Positions 14,489-23,133 of a DNA stretch of 45,616 nucleotides are shown piece by piece. The stretch is taken from positions 1 to 45,616 of the IMG/VR virus record IMGVR_UViG_3300012532_000100. One strand, written 5' to 3'. This DNA is from a virus. Numbering within the stretch: position 1 is the first letter of the stretch; each line of letters opens with the position of its first letter. Made by a program: the position numbers and the translations under genes. Below the pieces are notes generated by a model. That model worked only from the letters and a program-made list of their open reading frames with translations, made no database searches and was not told where the DNA came from.

Positions 14489-15460
14489 TCAGCTGTCGGC
14501 CGGCCGGTCGCCGCGGGCGGCGTCGGCGGCGTGTTGGAGCGCGTCGGCGACCTCGCCGCGGCTGCCCTCTTCGGCGCCTTCGCGGGCGGCCGTGGCGGCG
14601 GCGTCGATGACGGCCTGCCGCTGCTCGGCCAGCTGCTGCAGCAGGGCGGCCCGGGTCTGCTGCTCCTGTTCGGCCAGGGCGGCCTGCAGCTGGGCGAGGT
14701 CGTCGGGGCTCATGCTGTTGCCGGGGTCCTGCGCGGCGAGCTCCAGCAGCTTGTCCACCTTGGAGCCCAGCACGGTCAGCGCCGCGGCGTGCTCGACGAT
14801 GCGTTTGTCGGTGGCGGCCTGCCACGCCTCGTCGCGCATGCGCCATTTGACCGGCTCGACCGGGGTCTTGTCGGCGATGGTGGATACGCCGAGCCGCCAC
14901 GCCTGGATGATCTGGTCGGTGAGCTCGCTCACGTCATCTCCCAGGAGCTCGGCCACCGGGTCGTACCCGGCGGCGACGTCGGAGAGGTGGTAGTCGGTGC
15001 GGCCGGACAGGTGCAGGTGGCCGCGGTCGCTGGTGGGGCTGGTGGTGTGGTTGGGTTTCCACGACTCGTGGCGGGCGGCGCCCTGCTCGTCGGTCCAGTT
15101 GAGGTACTTGACCCAGGCGACCTCGCGGCGGCCGGCGTTGCGGTCGGCGATGAGCTTGCGGGCCAGCTGGGCCAGCGTGGGCGCGCCGGGCGGTACCTCC
15201 ACCGCGACCGACAGGCGCATCACGTCCACGGCCAGGACGTAGGGGTAGGGCTGCGGCCCGGGCCACGGGGTGGCCGAGTAGGGGCAGTGGTCCTGCGGCG
15301 GGTCGGCCAGCAGGTGCCGCTCGTCGCCGAGGCCGATGACGTCGAGGCGGCCGACGTTGTACCCGTAGCGGTGCAGGGTGAGCGCGAGGTCGCGGACCGG
15401 GCGGGCGGTGGCGGCCGGCTGCTCGTCCTGCAGCCAGCCCCGGTACGTGGTCACCGCCAT
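14489..15460 (-). CDS. Putative endolysin-like peptidase with coiled-coil tail
   Basis: A 323-aa protein. The first 160 residues start TTYRGWLQDEQPA and hold possible metal ligands of an M15-type D,D-peptidase: DHCPYSATPWPG, LAVDVM, and GHLHLSGRTDYH. Histidine and aspartate spacing and the H-x-H segment are suggestive, not conclusive. The C-terminal 130 residues are helical and Gln/Ala-rich, which could tether it to the virion or wall. Its position after the fibre genes and before the membrane proteins fits a lysis enzyme. A virion protein is the alternative. Confidence 0.5.
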   Translation of the reverse strand: MAVTTYRGWLQDEQPAATARPVRDLALTLHRYGYNVGRLDVIGLGDERHLLADPPQDHCPYSATPWPGPQPYPYVLAVDVMRLSVAVEVPPGAPTLAQLARKLIADRNAGRREVAWVKYLNWTDEQGAARHESWKPNHTTSPTSDRGHLHLSGRTDYHLSDVAAGYDPVAELLGDDVSELTDQIIQAWRLGVSTIADKTPVEPVKWRMRDEAWQAATDKRIVEHAAALTVLGSKVDKLLELAAQDPGNSMSPDDLAQLQAALAEQEQQTRAALLQQLAEQRQAVIDAAATAAREGAEEGSRGEVADALQHAADAARGDRPADS

Positions 15461-15465
15461 GGCCG

Positions 15466-15753
15466 CTACGCGGTTCCGGTGAGCAGCTTGGCGAAGGTGC
15501 GGAAGTCGTACGCCGATGGTTGTGCCTGGGTACCCTCGTAGACGCTGACGAGCCTGGCGAGGTCGACGAAGGCTGACCTGAGGGTGTTGATGTCACCGGC
15601 GGTGTAGCCGAGCGCGGTGAGGTCCCCGTCGGGCTTGGAGTCGAGGAAGATCTTGAAGTTGCGGATCTCGTCCGTGGTGTTGCGCAGGCTCAGGGCCAAC
15701 CCGCCGCTACGGCTGTCGATGTCGGCCTTGGTTGCCGAATATCCGACTGACAA
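15466..15753 (-). CDS. Unknown 95-aa late protein
   Basis: Start set at TTG 15753 because AAGGAAGGAG lies at the right distance. Contains GYSATKADIDSRSGGLAL, then LRNTTDEIRNFKIFLDSKP, a pattern I associate with small proteins after the fibre gene in actinophages. Ends 5 bases before the start of the peptidase-like gene. Function unknown. Confidence 0.65.
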   Translation of the reverse strand: MSVGYSATKADIDSRSGGLALSLRNTTDEIRNFKIFLDSKPDGDLTALGYTAGDINTLRSAFVDLARLVSVYEGTQAQPSAYDFRTFAKLLTGTA

Positions 15754-15779
15754 TGGGGGTCTCCTTCCTTTGTGGACGG

Positions 15780-16889
15780 TTAGGCGGGCTCGTACTCGAG
15801 GTCCCAGCGGATGATGTCGGTCTGCGCCCAGACGTGCGGGTTGTTGTTGGTGACGTCCCCACCCGCGGCGGCGATCAGCAGCAGGTTGTTGGCGTCGGCG
15901 AAGATGCAGATGCCGGCCTTGTTCTGGGTGCCGACGTCGGCGAGGTACGCCGAGCCGACGGCCCGGCCGATCGCGTTGGCGCTCGCGGCGACGGGTGCGG
16001 TGACGCGGTAGCTGCCGGTGCCGAAGGTGGTGCTCGAGCCGAAGGTCATCGCGCCGGCGACCTTGACCATGCCCTTGTCGAGGCTGGAACGGCGCCAGTA
16101 GCCGCCGATGGTTCCGTTGCCCAGCGCGGGTGCGGTGCCGGTGGTGGTCCACACCGGCACGTAGGAGGTCCAGTCGCCGTTGAGCCAGGCGCCCGCGGTG
16201 ACGTCATAGACCTCGATGCGTTTGAGGTCCATGCGCCAGATCGTCATGCCGTCGTACTGGACGATGAGGTCCCGTTGCGCCTGGTTGGCCACCGGCAGGA
16301 TGCCGCCGACGGCCACGCTGTACAGGCCGCCGATGAGGCTTTTCGCGTGGCCGCCGGTGCGCAGGTCGGTGATCTTGGCCGCGGTGATGGTGTTGGCGTT
16401 GGCGTCCACCCGCACCCGGGCCAGGGCGACGTAGTCCTGCGACCCGGTCACGGTCGGGTCCGACGGCGTACCGGACGGGGCGCCGACGACCTGCCGGACC
16501 TGGAAGGGGCTTGACGCGTCGCCGTAGAACGTGTCCGACTGCTGGGCGATGATCAGGTCGTCGCGGGGGTTGGTCGGGTCCGCCGGCGTCGAGAGAACGT
16601 TGATGTCTTTCTGGGCGTCCAGGCACGCCTGGTACACCCCGGCGACGCTCGCGCGGCCCGACTGCAGCATCAGCTGGAACGGGGCGACGTGGACGAACGC
16701 GTCGGGGGTGCCGGTGGCCGTCACCAGGCCGGGGCTGGTGCCCGGGCCGGGCCGGAAGCCGCTCTTGGCCTTGACGATGCTGGCGCTGGAAGGCGTGACG
16801 AGCGCGCCGATGGCCACGCGGCATTCCTCGACGTCGAGGAGCCCGGACGGGCCGGAGGCTTGCACCGCCCACGAGTCGCGCTCGGCCAC
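15780..16889 (-). CDS. Tail fibre / minor tail protein, target of CRISPR spacer 1
   Basis: A 369-aa protein. The N-terminal part (VQASGPSGLLDVEECRVAIG) resembles the baseplate-attachment start of actinophage fibres; the middle carries DYVALARVRVDANANTITAA, then ITDLRTGG, typical of baseplate upper-type fibre proteins; the C-terminal 130 residues are Gly/Thr/Asn-rich beta sheet suited to receptor or glycan binding. CRISPR spacer 1 equals codons for AKITDLRTGGHAK (about residues 170-182). The gene lies between the other tail genes and the lysis-like genes in one minus-strand transcript. Confidence 0.8.
   Translation of the reverse strand: MAERDSWAVQASGPSGLLDVEECRVAIGALVTPSSASIVKAKSGFRPGPGTSPGLVTATGTPDAFVHVAPFQLMLQSGRASVAGVYQACLDAQKDINVLSTPADPTNPRDDLIIAQQSDTFYGDASSPFQVRQVVGAPSGTPSDPTVTGSQDYVALARVRVDANANTITAAKITDLRTGGHAKSLIGGLYSVAVGGILPVANQAQRDLIVQYDGMTIWRMDLKRIEVYDVTAGAWLNGDWTSYVPVWTTTGTAPALGNGTIGGYWRRSSLDKGMVKVAGAMTFGSSTTFGTGSYRVTAPVAASANAIGRAVGSAYLADVGTQNKAGICIFADANNLLLIAAAGGDVTNNNPHVWAQTDIIRWDLEYEPA
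16344..16380 (+). other. Protospacer: exact 37-bp match to CRISPR spacer 1
   Basis: All 37 bases equal 7448-7484. The bases just 5' on the plus strand (16341-16343) are TTT, a valid 5'-TTN PAM for Cas12m. The 3' side reads GCGGTG. The neighbouring sequences differ from the CRISPR repeat, so this is a true target and not a copy of the array. Confidence 0.98.
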
Positions 16890-16900
16890 GGGCTACTCCC

Positions 16901-17509
16901 TCACGATCCGATGCCGATGGCGTAGACGACGAGCACGGCGATGGTGTTGGCGCCGGCGGTGATGCGGGCCTCGACGTCGACCTTCATCGGCGCCCCGGTT
17001 CCGGTGAGGGCGGGCGCGACGAGGGTGCGGTCGAGGTTGGTCTCCACGGTGGCGGCGGTGCCGACCACCAGGATGGCGCCGAGGACCTGGCCGGTGGCCC
17101 GGTCCCGGAGGCGGACCTCGCCGGCGGTGCCGGCGCCGGTGACCGCCCGGATGCGGACCCGGATGCGCGGGTGCTGCGGTTCGGTGGCGCAGGTCAGCAA
17201 CGCGACGAAGGCGCCCGAGGTGGTGGAGGTGACGGGCGCGGCGCCCGGCGCGGTCTCCAGGTTGGTGGCGTAGACGTTCCACGGCAGGTAGGGCCGGTTG
17301 AGGCCGAAGCCGGAGGCGTCGTTGGTGACCAGGTTGGTGCCGGACTGGTCGCGCACACTCTTCTGGTTGCGTTTGGCGGCACGCCGGGACCGGGCGGTGG
17401 AGCGGGTGCGGCTGCTGCCCCCACTGGTCGTGGAGCGGGCCACCTGGGCCGAGCTGGCGAAGCTGATCGCCGGTGAGGACGGCAGCCGGATCTCGGCGAT
17501 GAGCCCCAT
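16901..17509 (-). CDS. Minor tail protein
   Basis: A 202-aa protein with a Ser/Arg-rich N-terminal 50 residues and a beta-rich remainder (VNLETAP-like, RIRVRIRAVTGAGTAGEVRL, ARITAGANTIAVLVVYAIG). Position between the baseplate-type gene and the fibre gene suggests a tail-tip protein. Its ATG is adjacent to the stop of the gene before it. Confidence 0.7.
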   Translation of the reverse strand: MGLIAEIRLPSSPAISFASSAQVARSTTSGGSSRTRSTARSRRAAKRNQKSVRDQSGTNLVTNDASGFGLNRPYLPWNVYATNLETAPGAAPVTSTTSGAFVALLTCATEPQHPRIRVRIRAVTGAGTAGEVRLRDRATGQVLGAILVVGTAATVETNLDRTLVAPALTGTGAPMKVDVEARITAGANTIAVLVVYAIGIGS

Positions 17510-17510
17510 G

Positions 17511-18644
17511 TCAGGCCACCTCCTGGACCGACTGGCAGATCAGCTTGACGGTCTCCTGGCCCTGGTCGTCGATGTCGACCTCGATCGCGAGGATCCGCAC
17601 GGTGAGCTCGATGCCGTCGCTGAAGAGCAGGTCGCCGGCGGGGATGACCATGTGGGCGTCGTCGCCGACGCTGACCTCGCCGAGGGTGGGTGCCAGCTCG
17701 GCGCGCACCCGCAGCTCGGGGGTGACCACGGGAAGCTTGCCGCCGGCCAGGAGGGTGTCGGCGTGCTGCTGCAGGGTGGCCGGCACGGTGACGTCGGCGA
17801 ACACGTCGTCGGTTTCCAGCAGCGGCCAGCCGTCGCCGTAGCGGCTGGCGTCCTCGGCGACCGCGAAGAGGGTGCCGCGCTCCTCACCGTCACCTTCGGC
17901 GAACGCGCGGGTGGCCATGACCCCGGCGGCGGAGCTCCACCGGTAGGACAGCAGGTTGCCGCCGGCGTCGAAGCGGTGCGGCGAGCCCTGCTGGCCGAGC
18001 TTGGGCATCCCGGTGCGCATCAGCCGCGTGGGGCGCCCGTTGGCGTCGAAGGTGCCGACGTCGAAGACGACGTCGGGCCCGTTGCTGACGCCGGCGAGCT
18101 CGCGCAGCGCCTCGCCGACGTCGACCAGGTCGTAGCCCTGGTAGGTGCGGTCGCGCAGGATCCCGGACAGGGCGGCGTCGACGACGATGCCGATGTCGCC
18201 GCCGGTGTGCGACTGGGCGAGGGTGACCAGGCTGCGGGCGATCGTGTTCTGGTCGAGGCCGGTGTACACGGTGGACAGTCCGGCGACGTAGCTGGGCGCG
18301 GCCGGCAAGGTGAGCACCGGCAGCATCTTGCGATGGTCGAAGTAGGACCAGAAGTCGGCACAGCCGAGCTCGAGGACGCGGGTGTCGGAGTCGTAGTCGG
18401 AGGCCCAGATGATGCCGCCCCACCAGGGGCGGTTGTCGCGGACCGCGTACACCACGCGGCGGGCGGGGCGGGTCATGTCGTAGACGTTGCGGGCGGCCAG
18501 CTTCGCATCGCCGAGGGTCGTCTGCGCGCGCAGCTGCCCGGACCCGTTGAGGACCTTGCTCATCCGCACGCCGCCGGACAGGGGTAGCTCGCCGATGATG
18601 ACGCCGGAGCCGAGCGCGGCGATCAGGTAGGTCCAGGCGGCCAT
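17511..18644 (-). CDS. Minor tail / baseplate hub-type protein (Gp37-like)
   Basis: A 377-aa protein resembling the ReqiPepy6 Gp37-like family of actinophage tail proteins: an N-terminal beta domain (GSGQLRAQTTLGDAKLAARN; RRVVYAVRDNRPWWGGIIW), then ELGCADFWSYFDHR and a C-terminal beta part ending in VDIDDQGQETVKLICQ. Such proteins form the tail hub below the distal tail ring. Follows the distal tail gene with one base between stop and start regions. Confidence 0.75.
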   Translation of the reverse strand: MAAWTYLIAALGSGVIIGELPLSGGVRMSKVLNGSGQLRAQTTLGDAKLAARNVYDMTRPARRVVYAVRDNRPWWGGIIWASDYDSDTRVLELGCADFWSYFDHRKMLPVLTLPAAPSYVAGLSTVYTGLDQNTIARSLVTLAQSHTGGDIGIVVDAALSGILRDRTYQGYDLVDVGEALRELAGVSNGPDVVFDVGTFDANGRPTRLMRTGMPKLGQQGSPHRFDAGGNLLSYRWSSAAGVMATRAFAEGDGEERGTLFAVAEDASRYGDGWPLLETDDVFADVTVPATLQQHADTLLAGGKLPVVTPELRVRAELAPTLGEVSVGDDAHMVIPAGDLLFSDGIELTVRILAIEVDIDDQGQETVKLICQSVQEVA

Positions 18645-18645
18645 G

Positions 18646-19557
18646 TCAGGTCCAGGCGTCCTTCCATGTCCCGGTGAGCTTGGCCGCGGCGTCGAACCCG
18701 GAGGCCGAGCCGAATGCGATGACCGTCGATCCCGGCGTCAGCGGGAACCATTGGGCGGTGAACAGCCGGTCCCGCCGCGACACCCCAGCCAGCAGCACCG
18801 TCTTCGCATCGGTGTCCACGGTGACCGTCTGTCCAGCCGGGACACTGAAGGTGGGGTCGAAGGCGAGCTGTTTGCCGGTGTTGCCGGTGTCGGTGACGAA
18901 CGGGCCTGTCACCGGCCCGAGAATCTGCCAGGTCGGCCAGGTGGCGCGGGTGCCGGAGTTGGTCAGGGTCATCTGCCCGCCGGACTGGCCGGCGCCGAAG
19001 ACCAGCGGGAACACCAGCGGGAAGAGCAGGCCGCCGGACGGCTGGGGCAACCCGACGAGCTGGGACTGCGCCGGCCCGTACCGGCGTGGGTCCGGCGCCA
19101 CGAGCAACAAGGACCAGCTGAACGCGTTGCCGTGCACCGGGCTGGTCTTCGTCTCCCCCGAGCGGCGCACGCCGATGGTGCGGGTGGGCCGGCCGGGTTC
19201 GCTGACCTGCAACGTGTACAGCAGCGCGTCATCGCTGCAGACGCTGGCGACGATGTCACGCGCCCGCAGCGCCGAGGCCAGGTCCACGGCGATGGCGGTG
19301 CCCTCCACGGCGAGCACCCGCGGTGTGAGGAACGCGGGGCCGTCGAATGCGCCATGCTCTCCGGGCCGGTCGGTGAGGCTGGTACGCGGTGGCGGGGCGG
19401 CGTGCCAGCCGTCGAAGCGGCTGAGGATCCACTCGGTGCCCTGGGCGTCGATGACGCCGGCCGCGGCCCCGGAGCTGCCCGCACCCCACCCGTCGAGGGC
19501 CACCATGGCGTCCACCGTGGAGGTCAGCGTGGGCCGGTACTCGGCTGGCAGCGGCAC
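18646..19557 (-). CDS. Distal tail protein (Dit-like)
   Basis: A 303-aa protein in the place of Dit, directly after the tape measure. It has an N-terminal barrel (GTEWILSRFDGW, RVLAVEGTAIAVD) and a C-terminal galectin-like part (MTLTNSGTRATWPTWQILGP, then RRDRLFTAQWFPLTPG), features of siphophage tail-component proteins. It forms the ring joining tail tube and baseplate. Confidence 0.82.
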   Translation of the reverse strand: MPLPAEYRPTLTSTVDAMVALDGWGAGSSGAAAGVIDAQGTEWILSRFDGWHAAPPPRTSLTDRPGEHGAFDGPAFLTPRVLAVEGTAIAVDLASALRARDIVASVCSDDALLYTLQVSEPGRPTRTIGVRRSGETKTSPVHGNAFSWSLLLVAPDPRRYGPAQSQLVGLPQPSGGLLFPLVFPLVFGAGQSGGQMTLTNSGTRATWPTWQILGPVTGPFVTDTGNTGKQLAFDPTFSVPAGQTVTVDTDAKTVLLAGVSRRDRLFTAQWFPLTPGSTVIAFGSASGFDAAAKLTGTWKDAWT

Positions 19558-19560
19558 CGC

Positions 19561-21711
19561 TCAGCCCCCCGTCTCCCACAGCAGCTCCCGCTTGACGGCG
19601 GCCACCAGCTCGGCCAGCGACTGCCCTGGCGTGCCGTAGATGTTCTGGGTGATGCCACCGGCGGCGGCGCTCGCAGCGGAGGCGGCGGGGGCGTATGCGC
19701 CGGCAGGGGCGGGCGGCGGGGCCGGCACCAGCGCCGCCATGGCGGCTGCCACCCCGGCCCGGCTGCGTTCGATGCCCAGGATGAAGCCAGCCACCGTCAG
19801 CCGGCCGTAGCGTTCGAACAGTTTCGATGGTGAGGCGAGGCCGATCTTGCCCGCGAACTGCTTGAGCGGCCCGGGCAGCAGGTCGAGCAGGGCGTCGCGG
19901 ACCTTGCCCGGCATCGTGCGGATGCCGTTGATGAAGCCCTGGATCAGGTCGCGGCCCTTGTCGTACAGCGCGGCACCGAGGTCGGCGATCGACCGGGGGA
20001 TGCCCCTGATGAAGTCGACGACCTTGTCCAGGTTGGCTTTCCAGCTGCGGTACACGCCGACGGCGAGGCCGGACACCTGTTCCCAGGTGCGTTTCAGCCA
20101 CGGCCAGGCGGTGCCGACCACCCAGGTGACGAAGGCCCGGACCGCGGCCGTGCTGAAGCCGAACGCGGCCGTGACCACCTTGCGGAAGGTCTCCGAATGC
20201 TTCCAGGCCAGCACGAAGCCGATGACCAGCAGCGCGATCGCGGCCACGATCAGCCCGATCGGGTTGGCCGTCAGGGCGACGTTGAGCAGCCACTGGGCCA
20301 CGGTCCACGCCTTGGCGGCTGCGGCGACGGCGATCGAGGCGACCCGGTGGGCGATCATGCCGGTGGTGGCCCGGGCCCGGGCGAAAAACCCGACATTGGT
20401 CGCTGCGGTGTCGGCGACGGTGGCGGCGGTGCCGACCCGGCTGGCGGCAGTGTTGGCGATCAGCGCCGCGGTGTGGGCGCGCAGGGCCACGTTCTGGCGG
20501 TGCTGGATGACCAGCTCGGCCACCCGCAGCGGCATCCGCACCGCCGCGACCGCGGTCTCGGACGCCTGTGCGGTCTTGACCAGCAGGAACCCGGCGGCCA
20601 GGTAGGGCAGAGCCTTGGCGAGCAGGTCGGCGTGTTCGGCGGCGAACTGCATCACCACGGCACCGACATGCAGGGTGTCGACGAAGCCGGTGCCGGCGGC
20701 CTCGCCCAGCGTCTTGAGCTGCGGGCCGAGCTTGCCGAAGGCGGCCCCGACGTCGGCGCCGAAGCCCTTCCAGTCGAAGCTGGCCAGCTTGTCCACCAGC
20801 GGCCCCGCCTTGGCCGCCGCCTGGCTCAGCCACGCGGTCACCGCCGGGCCGTGCTGAGCCCATAGCGCGTTGAGGGCTGGCATCAGCTTGGTGTTGAGCG
20901 TGGCGACGAACTGCGTCACCACGGGCAGCAGGGCGGTGCCGATGCGGACCTTGAAGTCGCCCCACTGGGCGGACAGGATCCGCGCCTGGTTGGCCAGCCC
21001 GCCGCTGGTGCGGGCGAAGTCGCCCTGCGCCGCGGCCGTGTCCTTCATCAGGATCTGGTACGTGGCAAGGGCTTTGTCGGCCGCCGTGAGGTCCTTGGCG
21101 CTCCTCTTGTGGGTGAGCCGCAGCGCCTCCTGCTCGACCCGGGCGGCGTTGATGGCCGGCACGTACCGCTGCAGCGAGTCGTACTCGCCGCGGAAGGCGG
21201 CCGCCTGCGCGTCGAGCACCTGGGTGATGTCGGCGTTGTGGAACGAGGCAAGGTCGGTGGCGAGGTTGACCAGACCGGTCGACATGTTCCGCGACAAGGC
21301 CGGCGCGATCTTGATCTGCTGGAACATGTCGCCGAACGAGGCGGCGTTCTCCAGCGCCTGCCGGCGCGTCAGGCCCATGCTGGTGTTCGCGGTCGCCGCC
21401 CACGTCTGCACGGCCCCGGCGTTGGCGCCGAAGATGACACCGGTCTTGCTGATCGTCTCGTTGAGGTCCGATGCCGGCATGACCGTGGCCTTGAGCCCGG
21501 CGATCACGCCGCGGAAGAGCAGGACCCCGCCAGCGGCGATGCCCGCGGCGACGACGGCGGTGAACCGGCCCACGAACGAGCGGCCCGACGCCTCACCGGC
21601 CGAGCGGCTGGCCCCCACCGCATCGGCGGTGATCTCCTGCTCCATCTTGCCGCGCAGCCCGCGCGCGGACGGGATGATGGTCAGGACTGCGGACCCGACC
21701 TCAACGGACAC
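19561..21711 (-). CDS. Tape measure protein
   Basis: A 716-aa protein, the longest of the late genes. It begins SVEVGSAVLTIIPSARGLRG, common at the start of actinophage tape measures, then has long helical stretches, a TMP core region (EALRLTHKRSAKDLTAADKA), hydrophobic segments (IGLIVAAIALLVIGFVLAW) and an Ala/Pro-rich end. It sets tail length and enters the host envelope with DNA. At this length the tail would be of the order of 100 nm by the usual 0.15 nm per residue rule. Confidence 0.93.
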   Translation of the reverse strand: MSVEVGSAVLTIIPSARGLRGKMEQEITADAVGASRSAGEASGRSFVGRFTAVVAAGIAAGGVLLFRGVIAGLKATVMPASDLNETISKTGVIFGANAGAVQTWAATANTSMGLTRRQALENAASFGDMFQQIKIAPALSRNMSTGLVNLATDLASFHNADITQVLDAQAAAFRGEYDSLQRYVPAINAARVEQEALRLTHKRSAKDLTAADKALATYQILMKDTAAAQGDFARTSGGLANQARILSAQWGDFKVRIGTALLPVVTQFVATLNTKLMPALNALWAQHGPAVTAWLSQAAAKAGPLVDKLASFDWKGFGADVGAAFGKLGPQLKTLGEAAGTGFVDTLHVGAVVMQFAAEHADLLAKALPYLAAGFLLVKTAQASETAVAAVRMPLRVAELVIQHRQNVALRAHTAALIANTAASRVGTAATVADTAATNVGFFARARATTGMIAHRVASIAVAAAAKAWTVAQWLLNVALTANPIGLIVAAIALLVIGFVLAWKHSETFRKVVTAAFGFSTAAVRAFVTWVVGTAWPWLKRTWEQVSGLAVGVYRSWKANLDKVVDFIRGIPRSIADLGAALYDKGRDLIQGFINGIRTMPGKVRDALLDLLPGPLKQFAGKIGLASPSKLFERYGRLTVAGFILGIERSRAGVAAAMAALVPAPPPAPAGAYAPAASAASAAAGGITQNIYGTPGQSLAELVAAVKRELLWETGG

Positions 21712-21734
21712 CGGTCACCTCCTGGCGGCGGGGA

Positions 21735-22393
21735 TCACATCGGCCGGAGCCGGTCGAGGTAGGCGCGCACCTCCTGCGGGTCGCGGTCGGTGCGGCCAAG
21801 TCGCCGGCCTGCCGTGCCGGGCCGCCGTATCGGCTGAGGTCGGCGGCCCTTGCCGCCGCCGCGCTGCCAGTTGGCCGTGCGTAGCGTGTCGATGACGAGG
21901 GCGAGCAGGTGCGCATCCAGCGACCAGCTCGCCTGTTCGCCGAGAGCGGCGTGGGCGTACGCCGAGTCGATCGGGGTGTGCAGGACCATCGCGCGCAGCC
22001 GGCGCAGGCTCAGCGCCGGCGTGCCGACCTGGGCGAGCGAGAGGCCGCAGCGCGCGAGGTCGACGTCGATGGCCTCCCCGTACTCGTCGAGGAGTTGGAG
22101 GAGGCCGCGGATTCCCCCGAGCTCGTACCGGCGTGCGCCAGCCAGGCTGTGACGAGCTGCTCGATGGCGTACCCCGGCAGGTCCACCATGAGATCGGCGA
22201 CGGTGGTGTCGAGCTCGTTGATGACTGCGGCCAGCTCGCCCGCGTCGATGCGTTCGGCCTGTCGCAGCGTCAGGCAGGATGCGTGCGGCAGCCTCAGGTC
22301 TTCGCCGTTGGGGCCCTCGAACTCGAACGGCTCGCGGGCGGTCTCGGCGACCGCGGTGCGCAGCGAGAACCTCGCGGGCTTCGCACTGGCCAC
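21735..22393 (-). CDS. Tail assembly chaperone, frameshifted long form
   Basis: A -1 shift at GGGGGAA (22112-22118) joins the first 93 or so codons of the short form to a second frame: GIRGLLQLLDEYGEAIDVDL, then LRRLRAMVLHTPIDSAYAH, and the end DPQEVRAYLDRLRPM. This is the G-GT arrangement conserved in long-tailed phages. The downstream frame alone has an ATG at 21989, but translation by frameshift is the expected route. The long form binds the tape measure during tail assembly. Confidence 0.85.
22010..22393 (-). CDS. Tail assembly chaperone, short form
   Basis: A 127-aa zero-frame product starting MASAKPARFSLR, with a compact helical domain (LTLRQAERIDAGELAAVINE, MVDLPGYAIEQLVTAW). After the slippery site the frame turns into Ser/Arg-rich low-complexity sequence, typical of the unshifted form. 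Located directly upstream of the tape measure, as tail chaperones are. Confidence 0.85.
   Translation of the reverse strand: MASAKPARFSLRTAVAETAREPFEFEGPNGEDLRLPHASCLTLRQAERIDAGELAAVINELDTTVADLMVDLPGYAIEQLVTAWLAHAGTSSGESAASSNSSTSTGRPSTSTSRAAASRSPRSARRR
22112..22118 (-). promoter_or_regulatory. Slippery site G_GGG_GAA of tail chaperone
   Basis: On the minus strand the codons are TCG GGG GAA TCC; sliding back one base gives GGG GGA ATC and opens the downstream frame. GGGGGAA is a usual actinophage slippery heptamer for this gene pair. Confidence 0.85.
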
Positions 22394-22406
22394 TGTGGAC
22401 CTTTCG

Positions 22407-22829
22407 TCAGGCGGCGGCGCCGCGGAGTCGGATCTCGACCGTGAGCATGGTCACCGTGCGGCTGTCGTTGAGCGGATCGGGCATGTTGATGGGGCCGGTG
22501 AGCTCGCCCACTCGGTAGACCGGTGTTCCGTCGACCAGGTGGCCGGGCAGCGCCAGGAGCTGGCCGCGGGCGAACTGGGCCAGGCCCATGCGGGCGTCGT
22601 CGGTGTCGTGCCACGCCATGATGTCGATGCGCGGCGCGTCGACCACGGTGGAGGCTCGTGTGCCGCCGACCCGACGCACCAGCAGGTACCGGCCCGGCGT
22701 GGTCGCCGGCGGCATCCGGGTAGCGACGTTGACCTCCTGGAGGTGCGGGTCGACCCGCAGCCGCAGCGTGGCGCGTAGGTGGACGACGACCAGGCGCTCC
22801 GCGTCGGGGAAGAGCATCGCCGGCTGCAT
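22407..22829 (-). CDS. Tail terminator-like protein
   Basis: A 140-aa protein from ATG 22829. It starts MLFPDAERLVVVHLRATL and contains PGRYLLVRRVGGTR and a C-terminal strand TVTMLTVEIRLRG, the pattern of actinophage tail terminator/completion proteins. It lies between the HK97 gp10-like gene and the tail chaperone, the normal place. It caps the tail tube for joining to the head. Confidence 0.75.
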   Translation of the reverse strand: MQPAMLFPDAERLVVVHLRATLRLRVDPHLQEVNVATRMPPATTPGRYLLVRRVGGTRASTVVDAPRIDIMAWHDTDDARMGLAQFARGQLLALPGHLVDGTPVYRVGELTGPINMPDPLNDSRTVTMLTVEIRLRGAAA

Positions 22830-22842
22830 CGCCCCTCCCCGG

Positions 22843-23133
22843 TCAGGCGCTGGCGTCGATGCTGCGCAGCAGCAGCCGGTGCTTGGCCTCCACGGCGGCC
22901 CCGGCCGGGTGCGCCAGCACGACCAGCGCCCGGGCCCGGCCGCCGTCGGTGTGCACGTGCACGTCCACCGGCAGCGGGATGTCTCCCGGCTCGTGCTCCA
23001 CCCGGATGCCGGCCGAGCGCACCCGGTCGGCGATGCGGTCGGCAACCTGCCCAAGCGCTGCGGCAACCTGGGCACTGGTGAGCAGCCGCCGCACACCGGC
23101 CCGGTTCAACGTGACCCGCACCCCGTCAGCCAT
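22843..23133 (-). CDS. HK97 gp10-like head-tail component
   Basis: A 96-aa protein from ATG 23133, overlapping the stop of the gene before it. A helical start (RRLLTSAQVAAALGQVADRI) followed by a two-strand part (VDVHVHTDGGRARALVVLAH) and the end AKHRLLLRSIDA is typical of gp10-like neck proteins. Confidence 0.75.
   Translation of the reverse strand: MADGVRVTLNRAGVRRLLTSAQVAAALGQVADRIADRVRSAGIRVEHEPGDIPLPVDVHVHTDGGRARALVVLAHPAGAAVEAKHRLLLRSIDASA

Noticed and set aside
13738-14610. A 290-aa plus-strand frame.
   Set aside because: Beyond about codon 25 it is Gly/Arg-rich shadow sequence; the coding signal goes to the +1 frame that stops at 14023.
12675-14900. A 741-aa minus-strand frame.
   Set aside because: Only its last 119 codons coincide with a gene; the rest is Arg/Pro/Gly-rich shadow of other frames with better starts and codon quality.
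14039-20605. Several long plus-strand frames opposite the late genes.
   Set aside because: They lie wholly opposite clear tail genes, show no families and have the composition expected of antisense frames in GC-rich DNA.
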